Source of the DNA: an uncultured Capnocytophaga sp.
GTDB lineage: Bacteria > Bacteroidota > Bacteroidia > Flavobacteriales > Flavobacteriaceae
Direction of reading: 5' to 3'
Length of the DNA stretch: 64,000 nucleotides
Assembly (NCBI RefSeq): GCF_937936315.1
Contig: NZ_CALGWU010000002.1
Span: forward strand, 1-64,000
The notes under the pieces are model-generated. The model saw only the letters and a program-made list of their open reading frames with translations, searched no databases and was not told the origin of the DNA. Shown here one piece after another: positions 32,687 through 41,346 of the stretch; position 1 is the stretch's first letter; each line of letters starts with the position of its first letter. The translations under genes and the position numbers were made by a program.

Positions 32687-34555
32687 ATGAAAAAAATGCT
32701 TTTAGCCCTTTGTGGCTTCGCTTTTGCGCTGAATGTAAGTGCGCAAGACAATCCTTGGCAACAACAAGCTGATTACCAAATGGACGTGACAATGGACGTG
32801 AAAACCTTTCAGTACAAAGGCACTCAAAAACTCACGTATACGAACAATTCCCCCGATACCCTCCGCGTGGTATTCTACCACCTCTACTACAATGCTTTCC
32901 AACCTAATAGCGAGATGGACAGCAACTTGCAAGCTCTCCCCGACCCCGATAGACGTATGGCTAACAACGTAGGCACTAAACAAAAACCTGTCTACGAGAG
33001 TAGAATTGCCAAACTATCACCTTCGGAAATAGGCTCTTTGCGCATTACAGCTATGTCTCAAGATGGACAAAAAGCAACTTTCACTCACGAGAGTACTATC
33101 TTGAAAGTTACCCTCCCCTCCCCTATCCTCCCTCATAGCAAAACAGTACTGGATATGACTTTTGAAGGTCAGTTGCCCGTAATGATACGCCGTGCAGGGC
33201 GCAACAACCCCGATGGGGTAGCTCTTTCAATGTCGCAATGGTACCCTAAAATGGTGGCTTACGATCACCAAGGTTGGCACACCACCGAGTACTTAGGACG
33301 TGAGTTCTATGGCGTTTGGGGCAATTTTGATGTGAAAATCACCCTCGACAAAACCTATATGGTAGCAGGTTCAGGTATACTCCAAAACGCTAACGAAATA
33401 GGTTTTGGCTATGAAGATGCAGGGGTAAAAGTTCCTGCGCTACCTAAAAAAGCTAAAACCAGAACTTGGCACTTTGTTGCCGAACGCGTACACGATTTCA
33501 CTTGGGCTGCCGACCCTCAGTATGTACACGACAAACACCAACTTGCCGATGGTAAAACTATGCACTTCTTCTACAAAAAATATCCTGAAACTTGGAAACG
33601 CATTCAGCCTGATATGCTAAAAGTATTTGATTATTTCAACAAGCTCATCGGTGCTTACCCTTGGCCTCAATACTCTTTTATCCAAGGTGGTGACGGCGGT
33701 ATGGAATACGCAATGTGTACCCTTATGGTAGGTGGTGAAAAATATGAAAAATTAGTAGGCACAGCCACTCACGAATTGGCTCACGCTTGGTTTCAACACC
33801 TTTTAGCTACTGATGAAGCTGCTTATCCGTGGATGGACGAGGGCTTTACTTCGTATATACAAACCCTTGCCGAACAACAAGTTTTAGGACTTATCCCTCA
33901 AAACGAATACCCTTTTGAAGATGCTTATGAGGGCTACTTCAATTTGGTGAAATCGAGATTGCAAGAGCCTACTATCACTCATTCCGATCGTTATGCGACC
34001 AACTACGCCTATAGCATTGCCGCTTATTACAAAGGTCAGTTGTTTCTCACCCAGTTAGATTACCTAATGGGCAATGAGGCGCTACTAAAAACTCTCAAAC
34101 GTTATTACCGCGAATTTGCTTTCAAGAACCCTACTCCTAACGATTTTATTCGCATTGCCGAAAAAGTATCAGGTTTGCAATTGCAGTGGTTCCTCAACGA
34201 GTTTATGCAAACTGACCACGTAGCTGATTACGCTATCGAAAAGGTGACTGCCAAAGGTAATAAAACGACCGTTACCCTCAAGCGTTTGGGCAGATTACCC
34301 CTCTCTATTGACCTTTTTGTAACTGATAAAGCTGGTAAAACTCAATACTTATATGTGCCTTCTCGAATGACTTACGGCGAAAAACCTAATACTTATCCTG
34401 TTTACTCTCGCCTTGTGCTCCCTGCTTGGGGTTGGGGTAACCTCACTTACACTTTTGAGCTTGATATGCCACTGAGTGATATCCAAAGCATAGTGCTAGA
34501 CCCTAACAACAGAAGTGTGGATATCAATAGAGAAAACAACGTGTTTAAACAATAG
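32687..34555 (+). CDS. M1-family zinc metallopeptidase, secreted
   Basis: 622 aa with a Sec signal of about 19 residues, so a periplasmic or secreted aminopeptidase-type enzyme. The zinc site is complete: HELAH at 362-366 and the third ligand Glu385 (DEGF), spacing HEXXH-X18-E. The exopeptidase motif is GGMEYAM, a variant of GxMEN. An N-terminal beta domain (about 25-235) and a C-terminal beta strand region frame the thermolysin-like centre. It probably takes peptides from the medium as food. No Por/GldN-type C-terminal sorting domain was seen. Confidence 0.93.
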   Translation: MKKMLLALCGFAFALNVSAQDNPWQQQADYQMDVTMDVKTFQYKGTQKLTYTNNSPDTLRVVFYHLYYNAFQPNSEMDSNLQALPDPDRRMANNVGTKQKPVYESRIAKLSPSEIGSLRITAMSQDGQKATFTHESTILKVTLPSPILPHSKTVLDMTFEGQLPVMIRRAGRNNPDGVALSMSQWYPKMVAYDHQGWHTTEYLGREFYGVWGNFDVKITLDKTYMVAGSGILQNANEIGFGYEDAGVKVPALPKKAKTRTWHFVAERVHDFTWAADPQYVHDKHQLADGKTMHFFYKKYPETWKRIQPDMLKVFDYFNKLIGAYPWPQYSFIQGGDGGMEYAMCTLMVGGEKYEKLVGTATHELAHAWFQHLLATDEAAYPWMDEGFTSYIQTLAEQQVLGLIPQNEYPFEDAYEGYFNLVKSRLQEPTITHSDRYATNYAYSIAAYYKGQLFLTQLDYLMGNEALLKTLKRYYREFAFKNPTPNDFIRIAEKVSGLQLQWFLNEFMQTDHVADYAIEKVTAKGNKTTVTLKRLGRLPLSIDLFVTDKAGKTQYLYVPSRMTYGEKPNTYPVYSRLVLPAWGWGNLTYTFELDMPLSDIQSIVLDPNNRSVDINRENNVFKQ

Positions 34556-34567
34556 GTTTTAAATAAT

Positions 34568-34630
34568 AATCAAGGGTTGAAGGTGGTGTAAAGGAAAGCA
34601 AAACCATTTTTCAACCTTTGATTTTTTTTA
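34568..34630 (+). terminator. Terminator of the M1 peptidase gene
   Basis: AATCAAGGGTTGAA (34568-34581) pairs with TTCAACCTTTGATT (34610-34623), a 14-bp stem with one G-T pair, then a run of T. The 28-nt loop can extend by a few more pairs (GGT with ACC). Confidence 0.75.
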
Positions 34631-34821
34631 CTAAACCTTCGATTTTCAAGAAGTATATAGTTTTCAAGGATATCATCAAGCAGATTAAGAAAATCAGCCA
34701 TAAAGCAAAGATGATGAAAGGAGAGCAATTGCTCAAACCCGATTTTTGGATTTCCGACAAGGCAAAAGAACAAGTAGGGAAGAACTATTACTTACAACAA
34801 ACGGGATTGGTGTTTGTTTAA
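34618..34821 (+). pseudogene. Possible 67-aa fragment of unknown origin
   Basis: The frame from ATG 34618 begins inside the terminator stem, so the first residues are suspect. The remainder (KKISHKAKMMKGEQLLKPD, then DKAKEQVGKNYYLQQTGLVF) has a natural amino-acid mix and looks like the end of a once-coding gene. I do not recognise it. It sits next to a kptA remnant, in a stretch that seems to be decaying. Confidence 0.35.
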
Positions 34822-34899
34822 AGAAATAATAGGAGCTAGTGTAAACACATCTTATATGTTAAAATATAGTTAAGAAAGCGTGCAAAAAGCGCGCAAAGT

Positions 34900-35048
34900 A
34901 TGAAGTAGAATATTCCTTCTACCTCTCTGTCAATAGAGTATGGATCATAGATAAAATACTACCGAAGTTTTTGGAGTTAGTTATTGTGTCTTTACAAGGT
35001 TATAGGCTCGTAAAAATATTTGAAATAGATCAAAAACAATCAATATGA
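34900..35048 (+). pseudogene. kptA: 3' remnant of a second kptA gene
   Basis: In one frame this encodes FYLSVNRVWIIDKILPKFLELV, which aligns with the end of the intact kptA 1 kb downstream (FYLSANGVWLTDEVPPKFLELI). The DNA also aligns base by base, including CCGAAGTTTTT in both. No start remains, the rest of the gene is gone, and the frame stops just inside the next gene. A duplicated or exchanged kptA has decayed here. Confidence 0.65.
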
Positions 35049-35506
35049 CAAAATTCTTACTAAAATGTGCAACTATTTTGTTCCCCGTATGGATAATAGG
35101 CTGCAATCATCAAAACAATAGTCAGCATACAGAAGTTTCTTCTGTGGAAGCATCTATAGATTCATTGCAAATGCTGAAAGATACTATTATGTTAGACTCT
35201 TCAACAGAGGGAGAGGAAATTCGTTTGTATATAAATAAAATCACGACTGATACTATTATAGAGAGTGAAATTTTAGGCGAAATGGGTAAAGAAACTTATC
35301 GTTTTATTTTTAACAAGCAGCTAAAAAATGCAGAACACATCTTGTATTCTTATAATGTACCTTTTTATCTTGCTGAAGAGAATTTAGAAACTCACATCGA
35401 TAAGAAAGAAACGCTACATTCTTCTAAAGAAATAGATGCAACCTTAAATAACCAATTTATATTTTACCGCAATATTTTACTCGCTACCCCTCACAAAAAT
35501 GATTGA
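35045..35506 (+). CDS. Small uncharacterised lipoprotein
   Basis: 153 aa. The signal peptide ends in IIGC with lipidated Cys20. The mature part is acidic and Ser/Thr/Asp-rich, then a beta-like region with LYSYNVPFYL. No known domain. Its 3' end overlaps the kptA start by 8 nt. The 5' end overlaps the stop of the kptA remnant. Subcellular location outer or inner membrane; function unknown. Confidence 0.6.
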   Translation: MTKFLLKCATILFPVWIIGCNHQNNSQHTEVSSVEASIDSLQMLKDTIMLDSSTEGEEIRLYINKITTDTIIESEILGEMGKETYRFIFNKQLKNAEHILYSYNVPFYLAEENLETHIDKKETLHSSKEIDATLNNQFIFYRNILLATPHKND

Positions 35507-36050
35507 AAAACATAAAAAAGAGAGCAAGTTTCTCAGTTTGGTACTGCGACACCACCCTGAGGCGATTGGTATTAGCCTCGACACACACGGTTGGGCTGAG
35601 GTGAATGTGCTCATTAAGAATATGAAGCGTAAATTCCCAGTGTTCAGCCTTAAAATATTGGAAGAAATCGTCGCTACCGATAGCAAACAGCGATATGCTT
35701 TTAGCGAGGATAACACAAAAATACGCGCCAATCAAGGGCATTCGCTTGCCGTAACATTAGAATTACAGCCCCAAACACCTCCTGAATATTTGTATCACGG
35801 CACTGCCAGCAGATTTGTAGAGAGCATTCTCAAAAGTGGACTCCAAAAGCAAACCCGCCAACACGTACACCTCAGCATTGATATAGCAACCGCAACCAAA
35901 GTAGGTGCACGACACGGCAAACCCGTCATTTTTAAAGTAAATACAAAGGCAATGCATAAGGCAGGGTATGTTTTTTATCTCTCTGCCAATGGGGTTTGGC
36001 TTACAGATGAAGTACCACCGAAGTTTTTAGAACTAATCATTAACGGATGA
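35499..36050 (+). CDS. kptA: RNA 2'-phosphotransferase (Tpt1/KptA family)
   Basis: 183 aa. The family transfers a 2'-phosphate from RNA to NAD, giving ADP-ribose 1''-2'' cyclic phosphate. Key segments are present: LVLRHHPEAIGISLD...GW near residue 14, HGTASRFVESILKSGL near 98, HVHLS near 122, and VWLTDEVPPKF near the end; Arg and His of these segments form the active site in known enzymes. The role in bacteria without tRNA splicing is uncertain; it may repair or detoxify. Overlaps with its neighbours show an operon. Confidence 0.92.
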   Translation: MIEKHKKESKFLSLVLRHHPEAIGISLDTHGWAEVNVLIKNMKRKFPVFSLKILEEIVATDSKQRYAFSEDNTKIRANQGHSLAVTLELQPQTPPEYLYHGTASRFVESILKSGLQKQTRQHVHLSIDIATATKVGARHGKPVIFKVNTKAMHKAGYVFYLSANGVWLTDEVPPKFLELIING

Positions 36051-36298
36051 AATTATTTAAAGAAAAAACTTGGCAGTTTGAAACCTCAGGAGTAGAAGGC
36101 GAGGTAAAACTCTTTGGCGTAAATATCTTTGACTATCAGTGGCAAGAAACGGGAGAATATGTAAAAGTAACAGACCCTCTCTATCACGCCGAAAGGTCTT
36201 TTTGCCTTTATAAAGTAGTGATAAATGGCGAGACACACAGCTTTGTAGCAGGAGAGTTTAGCAATATGATATGGGGATTTTATTTATTGAAATATTAA
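36047..36298 (+). CDS. Small uncharacterised protein
   Basis: 83 aa. Aromatic-rich and beta-like (QFETSGVEGEVKLFGVN, YDYQW, SFVAGEFSNMIWGFYLL), no signal peptide or helix bundle. It overlaps kptA by 4 nt (ATGA) and so is coupled to it. No family recognised; a small beta-fold partner or immunity-type protein is possible. Confidence 0.5.
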   Translation: MKLFKEKTWQFETSGVEGEVKLFGVNIFDYQWQETGEYVKVTDPLYHAERSFCLYKVVINGETHSFVAGEFSNMIWGFYLLKY

Positions 36299-36352
36299 AA
36301 ATAGCTATTAGTCCTTAGCCATTAGTGATTACCTAACAACTAAGGACTCAAG

Positions 36353-36832
36353 TTAGCTTTCCCAAGCAATAGAACTAAAGCTGCCGTCTAAGTTAAAACG
36401 AACAGCAAGAATCTCGTCACTTTGGTCAGGGTCTATCATATAATCGACAATAATTTCTTCCTTTGAAAGACAATACCAAAGCCCTACATTATTAATTTTC
36501 ATAGCTGCCACAAAATCATCAATAGAGATAGGTACCTCTAACTCTAATTCGTCTATATGAAAATCCATATACTCGCTATCTTGTTCTAAATAGCTTTTGA
36601 GTGCTTTGCGCGCTTGTTGGTCTCTTTCTGGAAAATGCTTGATAAATTGCTCAAACAAATCTAATCTTTCCTTACTGATTTCCTCTTTTTTAGCCAACCA
36701 AAGACTAAACTCAACAGGATCGTTTAATTCTTGAAAAGTTACTTTTTGTTCCCATAGCACATCTGGGTCAAAATCTTCTTGTATAATGCTGGTATCAAGA
36801 GTACCAAAATAAGGGTGTATAATAGATGCCAT
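36353..36832 (-). CDS. DUF2004-like immunity-type protein
   Basis: 159 aa, acidic, cytoplasmic. The start, IIHPYFGTLDTS, and the following strand-rich plan, with a helical middle (ERLDLFEQFIKHFPERD) and end strands, resemble DUF2004, a family I remember as part of polymorphic-toxin immunity sets. No toxin gene is next to it. It is divergent from the SUKH gene at 36894, and their -7 boxes overlap. Confidence 0.5.
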   Translation of the reverse strand: MASIIHPYFGTLDTSIIQEDFDPDVLWEQKVTFQELNDPVEFSLWLAKKEEISKERLDLFEQFIKHFPERDQQARKALKSYLEQDSEYMDFHIDELELEVPISIDDFVAAMKINNVGLWYCLSKEEIIVDYMIDPDQSDEILAVRFNLDGSFSSIAWES

Positions 36833-36848
36833 AATGATATTTTTTATT

Positions 36849-36864
36849 TACCTTTGCAAAGATA
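36849..36864. promoter_or_regulatory. Face-to-face -7 boxes between two immunity-type genes
   Basis: TACCTTTG (36849-36856, plus) abuts CAAAGATA (36857-36864, TATCTTTG on the minus strand). Each would start transcription inside the other box, toward 36894 (plus) and 36832 (minus). Only the minus one has a TTG near the right -33 distance (36883-36885). Simultaneous use would be mutually exclusive. Confidence 0.45.
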
Positions 36865-36893
36865 AAACAAAAAAATGAAATACAATTAAGAAT

Positions 36894-37607
36894 ATGACTG
36901 AAGTAGTAGAAAAATATATCAAAAAACTATACAATCTCACGCCCAAGGACAGCAAAGGCTTCTCGGAAGCACAGTTGTTAAAAGCTGAAAAACGCTTACA
37001 CATCACCTTGCCTGAGGAGTTCCGAGCGTATTACCTACAATTAGGGGCAACCAAAAGTGTAAACCAATCCTATAACTCTTTGGCTACACCTCAGCAATTG
37101 TATTTTGCAGGGGATTACTTATGCTTTTGTGAAGAAAACCAAGGAGTGGTAATGTGGGCAATTCGCAAAGAAGATTTAAACAACTCTAATCCACCCGTTT
37201 GGGGTAATTACGGCTCCGAAACCGACCCCAATTGGATACAAGAAACCCAAAACCTATCCGACTTTTGGCTCTACCTCGCCATTTACAATGGTGTGATGGG
37301 AGGTTTGCCCTACAATGCCAATGCAATGGGCGGTTTGGATATGGAAAACTTTGAAGTACCCAAGCAAGCTGTTGCCCATATAGAAAAACAATATACTGAG
37401 CTTACCTCCCTCAGCTGGAAAGGGCAACGCACCTTTACCGATGCCAATTTTCAAATAGTCATTACCCTTGCCATACATCGAGACACAAACCGAGCCACTG
37501 CTATTTTTATAGGCAGCGCTCAAAAAGAGTTATTTGATACTCTTTTAAATGCTATCGAAAACTTTGGCTTGGAATGGGATTACACTTCCTACGACGATGA
37601 GTCGTAG
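36894..37607 (+). CDS. SUKH (SMI1/KNR4) family immunity-type protein
   Basis: 237 aa. The SMI1/KNR4 core starts with FSEAQLLKAEKRLHITLPEEFRAYYLQLG near residue 22-50, the typical helix and strand order, then a DYLCFCEENQGVVMWAI segment (about 78-96). Such proteins neutralise toxins delivered by neighbours in polymorphic-toxin and contact-dependent systems. The first ~14 residues (MTEVVEKYIKKLYNL) are nearly the same as in the next gene. Intracellular; partner toxin not in the window. Confidence 0.8.
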   Translation: MTEVVEKYIKKLYNLTPKDSKGFSEAQLLKAEKRLHITLPEEFRAYYLQLGATKSVNQSYNSLATPQQLYFAGDYLCFCEENQGVVMWAIRKEDLNNSNPPVWGNYGSETDPNWIQETQNLSDFWLYLAIYNGVMGGLPYNANAMGGLDMENFEVPKQAVAHIEKQYTELTSLSWKGQRTFTDANFQIVITLAIHRDTNRATAIFIGSAQKELFDTLLNAIENFGLEWDYTSYDDES

Positions 37608-37685
37608 CACGACAGGCAATTAGAAATTTTGGTAAAGTTAAAATTATATAGCTACTAAATTAACTAAATTAACTAAATTAACAAT

Positions 37686-38348
37686 ATGACCGAAGCAGTA
37701 GCAAAACACATCAAAAAGCTCCATCAGTTGGAGAAAAAAGGCAATTTGGAGGTAGAACACCTCCTAAAAATTCTCAAAACGCCTAATAAGGAATATATTA
37801 CTCCCTTGCAGGAAATGGTAGCGCAATACCATTGGCAACCACTGAACGATGAGCTTATTGTGCCTTTCGCCTCGTGGGTAGATGCCCTTTGCATTTATTT
37901 AGAAGAAGGTACGCAGGGTCTTGTAAAAGTTCTTAATGAGCGTAAAGACTTTTTCAGCATCGTCTTTGGAGTGCTAGAAGAGTTGCCCGTTGAGGAAGCG
38001 CTTCCTTCTTTTTTGGAAATTGCCCAAAATTTCTCTGACAAAATCACTGATGAGCAGGAGGCTTTTGTGAAAAAATATGTCTATTCACTTTGTTGTATTT
38101 CACACCAACTCAAAGGCGAGAAGGCAAGCCAAGACCTTCACGAGGCTTTTGTACCTGTCTTAAAGAAAATCATAGGCTTTGCTCAAACAAAAAAGAACGA
38201 AGTGCTAATGTGTAGTGCTACTGTATGCTTTCAAGCGTTTGGCGACAAGAGCGATATACCCTACCTCAAAGCTCTCTCCTTTACAGAAGCCTATTACAAA
38301 AACACAGGAAAAACTATTGCCAAAAGAATAGAGAAGAAATATGCTTAG
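37686..38348 (+). CDS. Helical protein of unknown function, immunity island
   Basis: 220 aa, almost all helical with short HEAT-like helices (LPSFLEIAQNFSDKITDEQEAF; AFVPVLKKIIGFAQTKKNE). The N-terminal 15 residues (MTEAVAKHIKKLHQL) match the upstream SUKH protein, but the rest differs, so the two are fusions or recombinants around a shared start. The end overlaps the next gene by 8 nt. Probably an immunity-type or scaffold protein; no toxin seen. Confidence 0.55.
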   Translation: MTEAVAKHIKKLHQLEKKGNLEVEHLLKILKTPNKEYITPLQEMVAQYHWQPLNDELIVPFASWVDALCIYLEEGTQGLVKVLNERKDFFSIVFGVLEELPVEEALPSFLEIAQNFSDKITDEQEAFVKKYVYSLCCISHQLKGEKASQDLHEAFVPVLKKIIGFAQTKKNEVLMCSATVCFQAFGDKSDIPYLKALSFTEAYYKNTGKTIAKRIEKKYA

Positions 38349-38931
38349 TTTTACAAAAGACGATATAGAAACCCTACACCAAGCGGGCATTACCGCTGAG
38401 TTACACCCTCCTCAACCCCAGCTAATGAGCCTTGATGAGATACTGCAAAACAAGTTTGCCCTCCTGAACGACTATCCACAAATGCAGTTTTACTTCATTC
38501 GTTTTCCCGATGAGCTTGTCTCTATGCAACTAGAAGGGGAACACTTCCAGTGTTTTGGAAAATGTTGTTATGGTTATTTTGCATTGAATGCTAAGGGGAA
38601 TGTATGCTTACTCTCTACCAATAACGATTATACCAACGCCCCAGTGGTATGGGTGAATCATTCGCTGGACGAGTTTATCAAAAGTTATAGTTGGTTGTTA
38701 TCAGGGGTATTTCAGCTTAAAGGTACCGATACTTCTACCCAAGAAAAACTTTTTGCAGCACTGGATAAAGTTGCTCAGCAAGTAACCAAGGCTATCCACG
38801 AACTTCATCCTGAATTATTAGAGGAAGGAAGTCTTTGGGAGCAATTTATTTATATGATAGAAGATGGTTGGTTCAATACCGCTTACCACGAAATATTTTA
38901 TATCAGAGAAGGAAGAAGAAGCTATAATTAG
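38341..38931 (+). CDS. SUKH-like (SMI1/KNR4) protein
   Basis: 196 aa. Has the beta strands ending in a YGYFALNAKGNVCLLSTNN segment and a later VVWVNHSLDEFIKSYSWLL helix typical of SUKH proteins, in which the last helix closes the fold. The N-terminal helix pair is shorter than usual. Cytoplasmic. It overlaps the preceding gene by 8 nt and is part of the same island; the matching toxin is not visible. Confidence 0.6.
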   Translation: MLSFTKDDIETLHQAGITAELHPPQPQLMSLDEILQNKFALLNDYPQMQFYFIRFPDELVSMQLEGEHFQCFGKCCYGYFALNAKGNVCLLSTNNDYTNAPVVWVNHSLDEFIKSYSWLLSGVFQLKGTDTSTQEKLFAALDKVAQQVTKAIHELHPELLEEGSLWEQFIYMIEDGWFNTAYHEIFYIREGRRSYN

Positions 38932-38951
38932 ATAGTTTGCTAATTAAATTT

Positions 38952-39407
38952 TTATAGCCAACGGCGTACTTTTAGGCAATAGTTTTCGTATTCTTTGCCA
39001 AATTTCAGTCTGAGAGCGCGCTCTTCTGGAATGATTTGAAAACACGTCATATAGACCATAAATAGAGGTATCCCTATCCAAGTTAAAAGATAAGAGAGCC
39101 ATATCGCCCAAGCGAGCAAACAGCAAGCCAAGCCTACGTACATAGGGTTGCGACTCAGTTGGTATACCCCTTTTGAAACAAAATGAGTAGCCTGCGATGG
39201 CTCAAGAGGATTGATAGTAGTGCGGACTTTGTGAAAACTCCAAAGACTAGCTAATCCAACTCCTATACCTATCCCTGCAACAACCATAGCCACTACAGGC
39301 AAGTGAGGCAATGCGCCAAAAGGCAATAAACGAGCAAGTACCCACATTATCAAAGCACAGATAAACCATACTGCAGCAGGTGGGATTTTAAGTTCTAAAT
39401 TCTTCAT
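38952..39407 (-). CDS. Isoprenylcysteine carboxyl methyltransferase (ICMT/PEMT) family protein
   Basis: 151 aa, four helices. The family motifs are RNPMYVG near residue 90 and PEERALRLKFGKEYENYCLKV near 128, the SAM-binding and catalytic Glu/Arg region of ICMT and phospholipid methyltransferases. Substrate unknown; in bacteria it may methylate lipids or other membrane compounds. It sits as a single minus-strand gene inside a run of plus-strand genes and is divergent from 39493. Confidence 0.85.
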   Translation of the reverse strand: MKNLELKIPPAAVWFICALIMWVLARLLPFGALPHLPVVAMVVAGIGIGVGLASLWSFHKVRTTINPLEPSQATHFVSKGVYQLSRNPMYVGLACCLLAWAIWLSYLLTWIGIPLFMVYMTCFQIIPEERALRLKFGKEYENYCLKVRRWL

Positions 39408-39466
39408 TTATAAATCTCCTATACTGATTTTCATTGCAAAAATAGTAATAATTTACAAATTATTAG

Positions 39467-39474
39467 TACCTTTG
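39467..39474 (+). promoter_or_regulatory. -7 box upstream of the 39493 gene
   Basis: TACCTTTG lies 19 nt before the ATG at 39493. A matching -33 TTTG is not evident, and the opposite direction has CAAAAATA at 39437-39444 (TATTTTTG) for the ICMT-like gene. Confidence 0.5.
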
Positions 39475-39492
39475 TAGCATAAATCAAATTAA

Positions 39493-40017
39493 ATGAACAC
39501 CCTACGAAAAGAACTACGCCCCGATTTTGCAACAGCAGAAAAGCTGTACCCACTTATACTAAAACGCTTACAAGACTACGAAGCCTTTTGGGATGCCCAA
39601 AGTGAAGATACTCCCGAGGAAGTATTTGATAAAGAATACAAGGCAATGGAGCAATACCTCAGTAAACTCACGGGCAAAGACCTTTCCGATACTTGGCTAT
39701 GGGAATGGTGGGAAGGCAATGGTATTGAGGTTTTTGCCTTTGATTTGGCTATGCCCGACCCTGTAAAGCATAACAACCTTACTCGTGAAGATATCGCTGC
39801 TTTTGTACGTATCATCATAGACAATGAATTTGAGTGCGAAAACGACTTTCAGGAGGAGTTTATGCCTTATATGTTTTACAGCGATGGCTACTTCTTTCAG
39901 TTTTTAGAACTCAACTGTCCGCATTTCGACCCTACTGTGTTCAATACCACTAAGGATAAAGAGGGTAAGTATCACGAGCCTACTGTGGAGGAGGTAATGA
40001 AGAAAATATGGAGGTAG
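39493..40017 (+). CDS. Uncharacterised protein of the immunity island
   Basis: 174 aa, acidic, cytoplasmic, predicted mostly helical, with DTWLWEWWEGNGIEVFAFDL in the centre and a Phe/Tyr-rich EFMPYMFYSDGYFFQFLELN near the end. No family recognised. The small size, acidity and position among SUKH genes suggest an immunity-type protein, but no direct evidence exists. It is followed by AGGTGTCAGG-type repeats. Confidence 0.5.
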   Translation: MNTLRKELRPDFATAEKLYPLILKRLQDYEAFWDAQSEDTPEEVFDKEYKAMEQYLSKLTGKDLSDTWLWEWWEGNGIEVFAFDLAMPDPVKHNNLTREDIAAFVRIIIDNEFECENDFQEEFMPYMFYSDGYFFQFLELNCPHFDPTVFNTTKDKEGKYHEPTVEEVMKKIWR

Positions 40018-40078
40018 GTGTCAGGTATCAGGTGTTAGGAAATAGAATTGACAATTAATCTTAAAAAAATCTATACAA

Positions 40079-40864
40079 ATGGAACTAAATCGTATCAAAG
40101 GAAAAATCGCTTTTATCTCGGGCGCCAGCAGTGGGATAGGTAAAGCTGTAGCCGAAAAATTAGCGCAAATGGGCGTAAACCTCATTCTTTGTGCGCGCCG
40201 TGCTGAGGTGTTGGCTGAATTGAAAAACCAACTTGAAAAAGAACACGCTATAGAGGTCATTACCTTAGCTTTCGATGTGAGAAACTATCAAGAGGTGGCG
40301 AAAAATATCCAGTCCTTACCCGAAAAATGGCGACAAATAGATATCCTCATTAACAATGCGGGTTTGGCAATAGGATTGCAACCCCTTCACACTTACGCTA
40401 TGGAAGATATAGACCAGATGATTGACACTAATATCAAAGGATTTACCTATATCGCCAACAGTGTGATTCCGCTAATGATTGGCACAGGCAAGGTGGGAAC
40501 GATAGTGAATGTCGGCTCGGTAGCGGGAGAAATAGCCTACCCCAATGGCAGTATTTATTGCGCGACCAAGTTTGCCGTAAGAGCCCTCAGCGATGCGATG
40601 CGCATAGAGCTAATGGACAAAAATATAAAGGTAACCAACGTAAAACCAGGGTTGGTTGAGACCAATTTCAGCAAGGTGCGTTTCAAAGGCGACCAGCAGA
40701 AAGCAGATAATGTATACAAAGGCATCACGCCCCTATATGCCGAAGATATTGCCGACACTATCGCCTATATCGTCAATCTGCCTGATAAAATCCAAATTAC
40801 TGATATTACCGTCACCCCACTCCACCAATCGGATGCTATTCACGTACACAAATTAACAGATTAG
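40079..40864 (+). CDS. Short-chain dehydrogenase/reductase (YdfG-like)
   Basis: 261 aa. Classical SDR: SGASSGIG nucleotide-binding motif at 14-21, NNAG near 99, catalytic Ser near 144 (VGSVAG), YxxxK as YCATK near 159-163, then PGLVETNF. It is likely an NADP-dependent oxidoreductase of the YdfG type (3-hydroxy acid dehydrogenase), the substrate being inferred. A housekeeping gene placed inside the island. Confidence 0.9.
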   Translation: MELNRIKGKIAFISGASSGIGKAVAEKLAQMGVNLILCARRAEVLAELKNQLEKEHAIEVITLAFDVRNYQEVAKNIQSLPEKWRQIDILINNAGLAIGLQPLHTYAMEDIDQMIDTNIKGFTYIANSVIPLMIGTGKVGTIVNVGSVAGEIAYPNGSIYCATKFAVRALSDAMRIELMDKNIKVTNVKPGLVETNFSKVRFKGDQQKADNVYKGITPLYAEDIADTIAYIVNLPDKIQITDITVTPLHQSDAIHVHKLTD

Positions 40865-40902
40865 TCAATTTGCTAATTTGCCAATTTGCTAATTATTCTC
40901 TT

Positions 40903-41280
40903 ATGTTAAAAACCTTAGACTTTGATAATGAATTAATAAATCTTATTGAAAAGGAAATGGACTCAATGCGAAAGAAATTCAAAAATAAAATTGAAAAGAT
41001 TCCTTTTTGGCAGTTAGAAAGTATTTTTCCTAAAAACAAAAAATATTCTTCGCAAGAGGAATATATTAATGATATATTAGCTAACTATGAAAAAGAAGAC
41101 TTTATATATCAAATTCTTGACAAGGACATATCTATTCTAAAGAACAATGAAAAACGAGATTTGAATATTTTTTCTATTTGTCCTAGAGCTTTAGAAGGAA
41201 AAGGTTTTTCAGAAAATCAAATTGAAGAGTTTTATAATTTTGTTGATAAGGCAAGATTATTGATGAATTTTAAAGGTTAA
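40903..41280 (+). CDS. Small uncharacterised protein
   Basis: 125 aa, Lys/Glu-rich and helical, with IDFDNELINLIEKEM-like helices at the start, KIPFWQLESIFPKNKKY in the middle. The ATG at 40903 is chosen over the TTG 33 nt upstream because the extra residues look like translated repeat DNA. The base composition is more AT-rich than its neighbours. No family recognised; may be part of the immunity set. Confidence 0.45.
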   Translation: MLKTLDFDNELINLIEKEMDSMRKKFKNKIEKIPFWQLESIFPKNKKYSSQEEYINDILANYEKEDFIYQILDKDISILKNNEKRDLNIFSICPRALEGKGFSENQIEEFYNFVDKARLLMNFKG

Positions 41281-41346
41281 AAAGTAACATATATAATTTA
41301 AAACCTTAGAAAATAAGAAGAATAAAAGTATAAAGCTTAAGAAACA

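Noticed and set aside
37660..37682. ACTAAATTA repeated four times before the 37686 gene as a binding site
   Set aside because: It looks like one more low-complexity AT-repeat and lies just at the start codon, without dyad symmetry.
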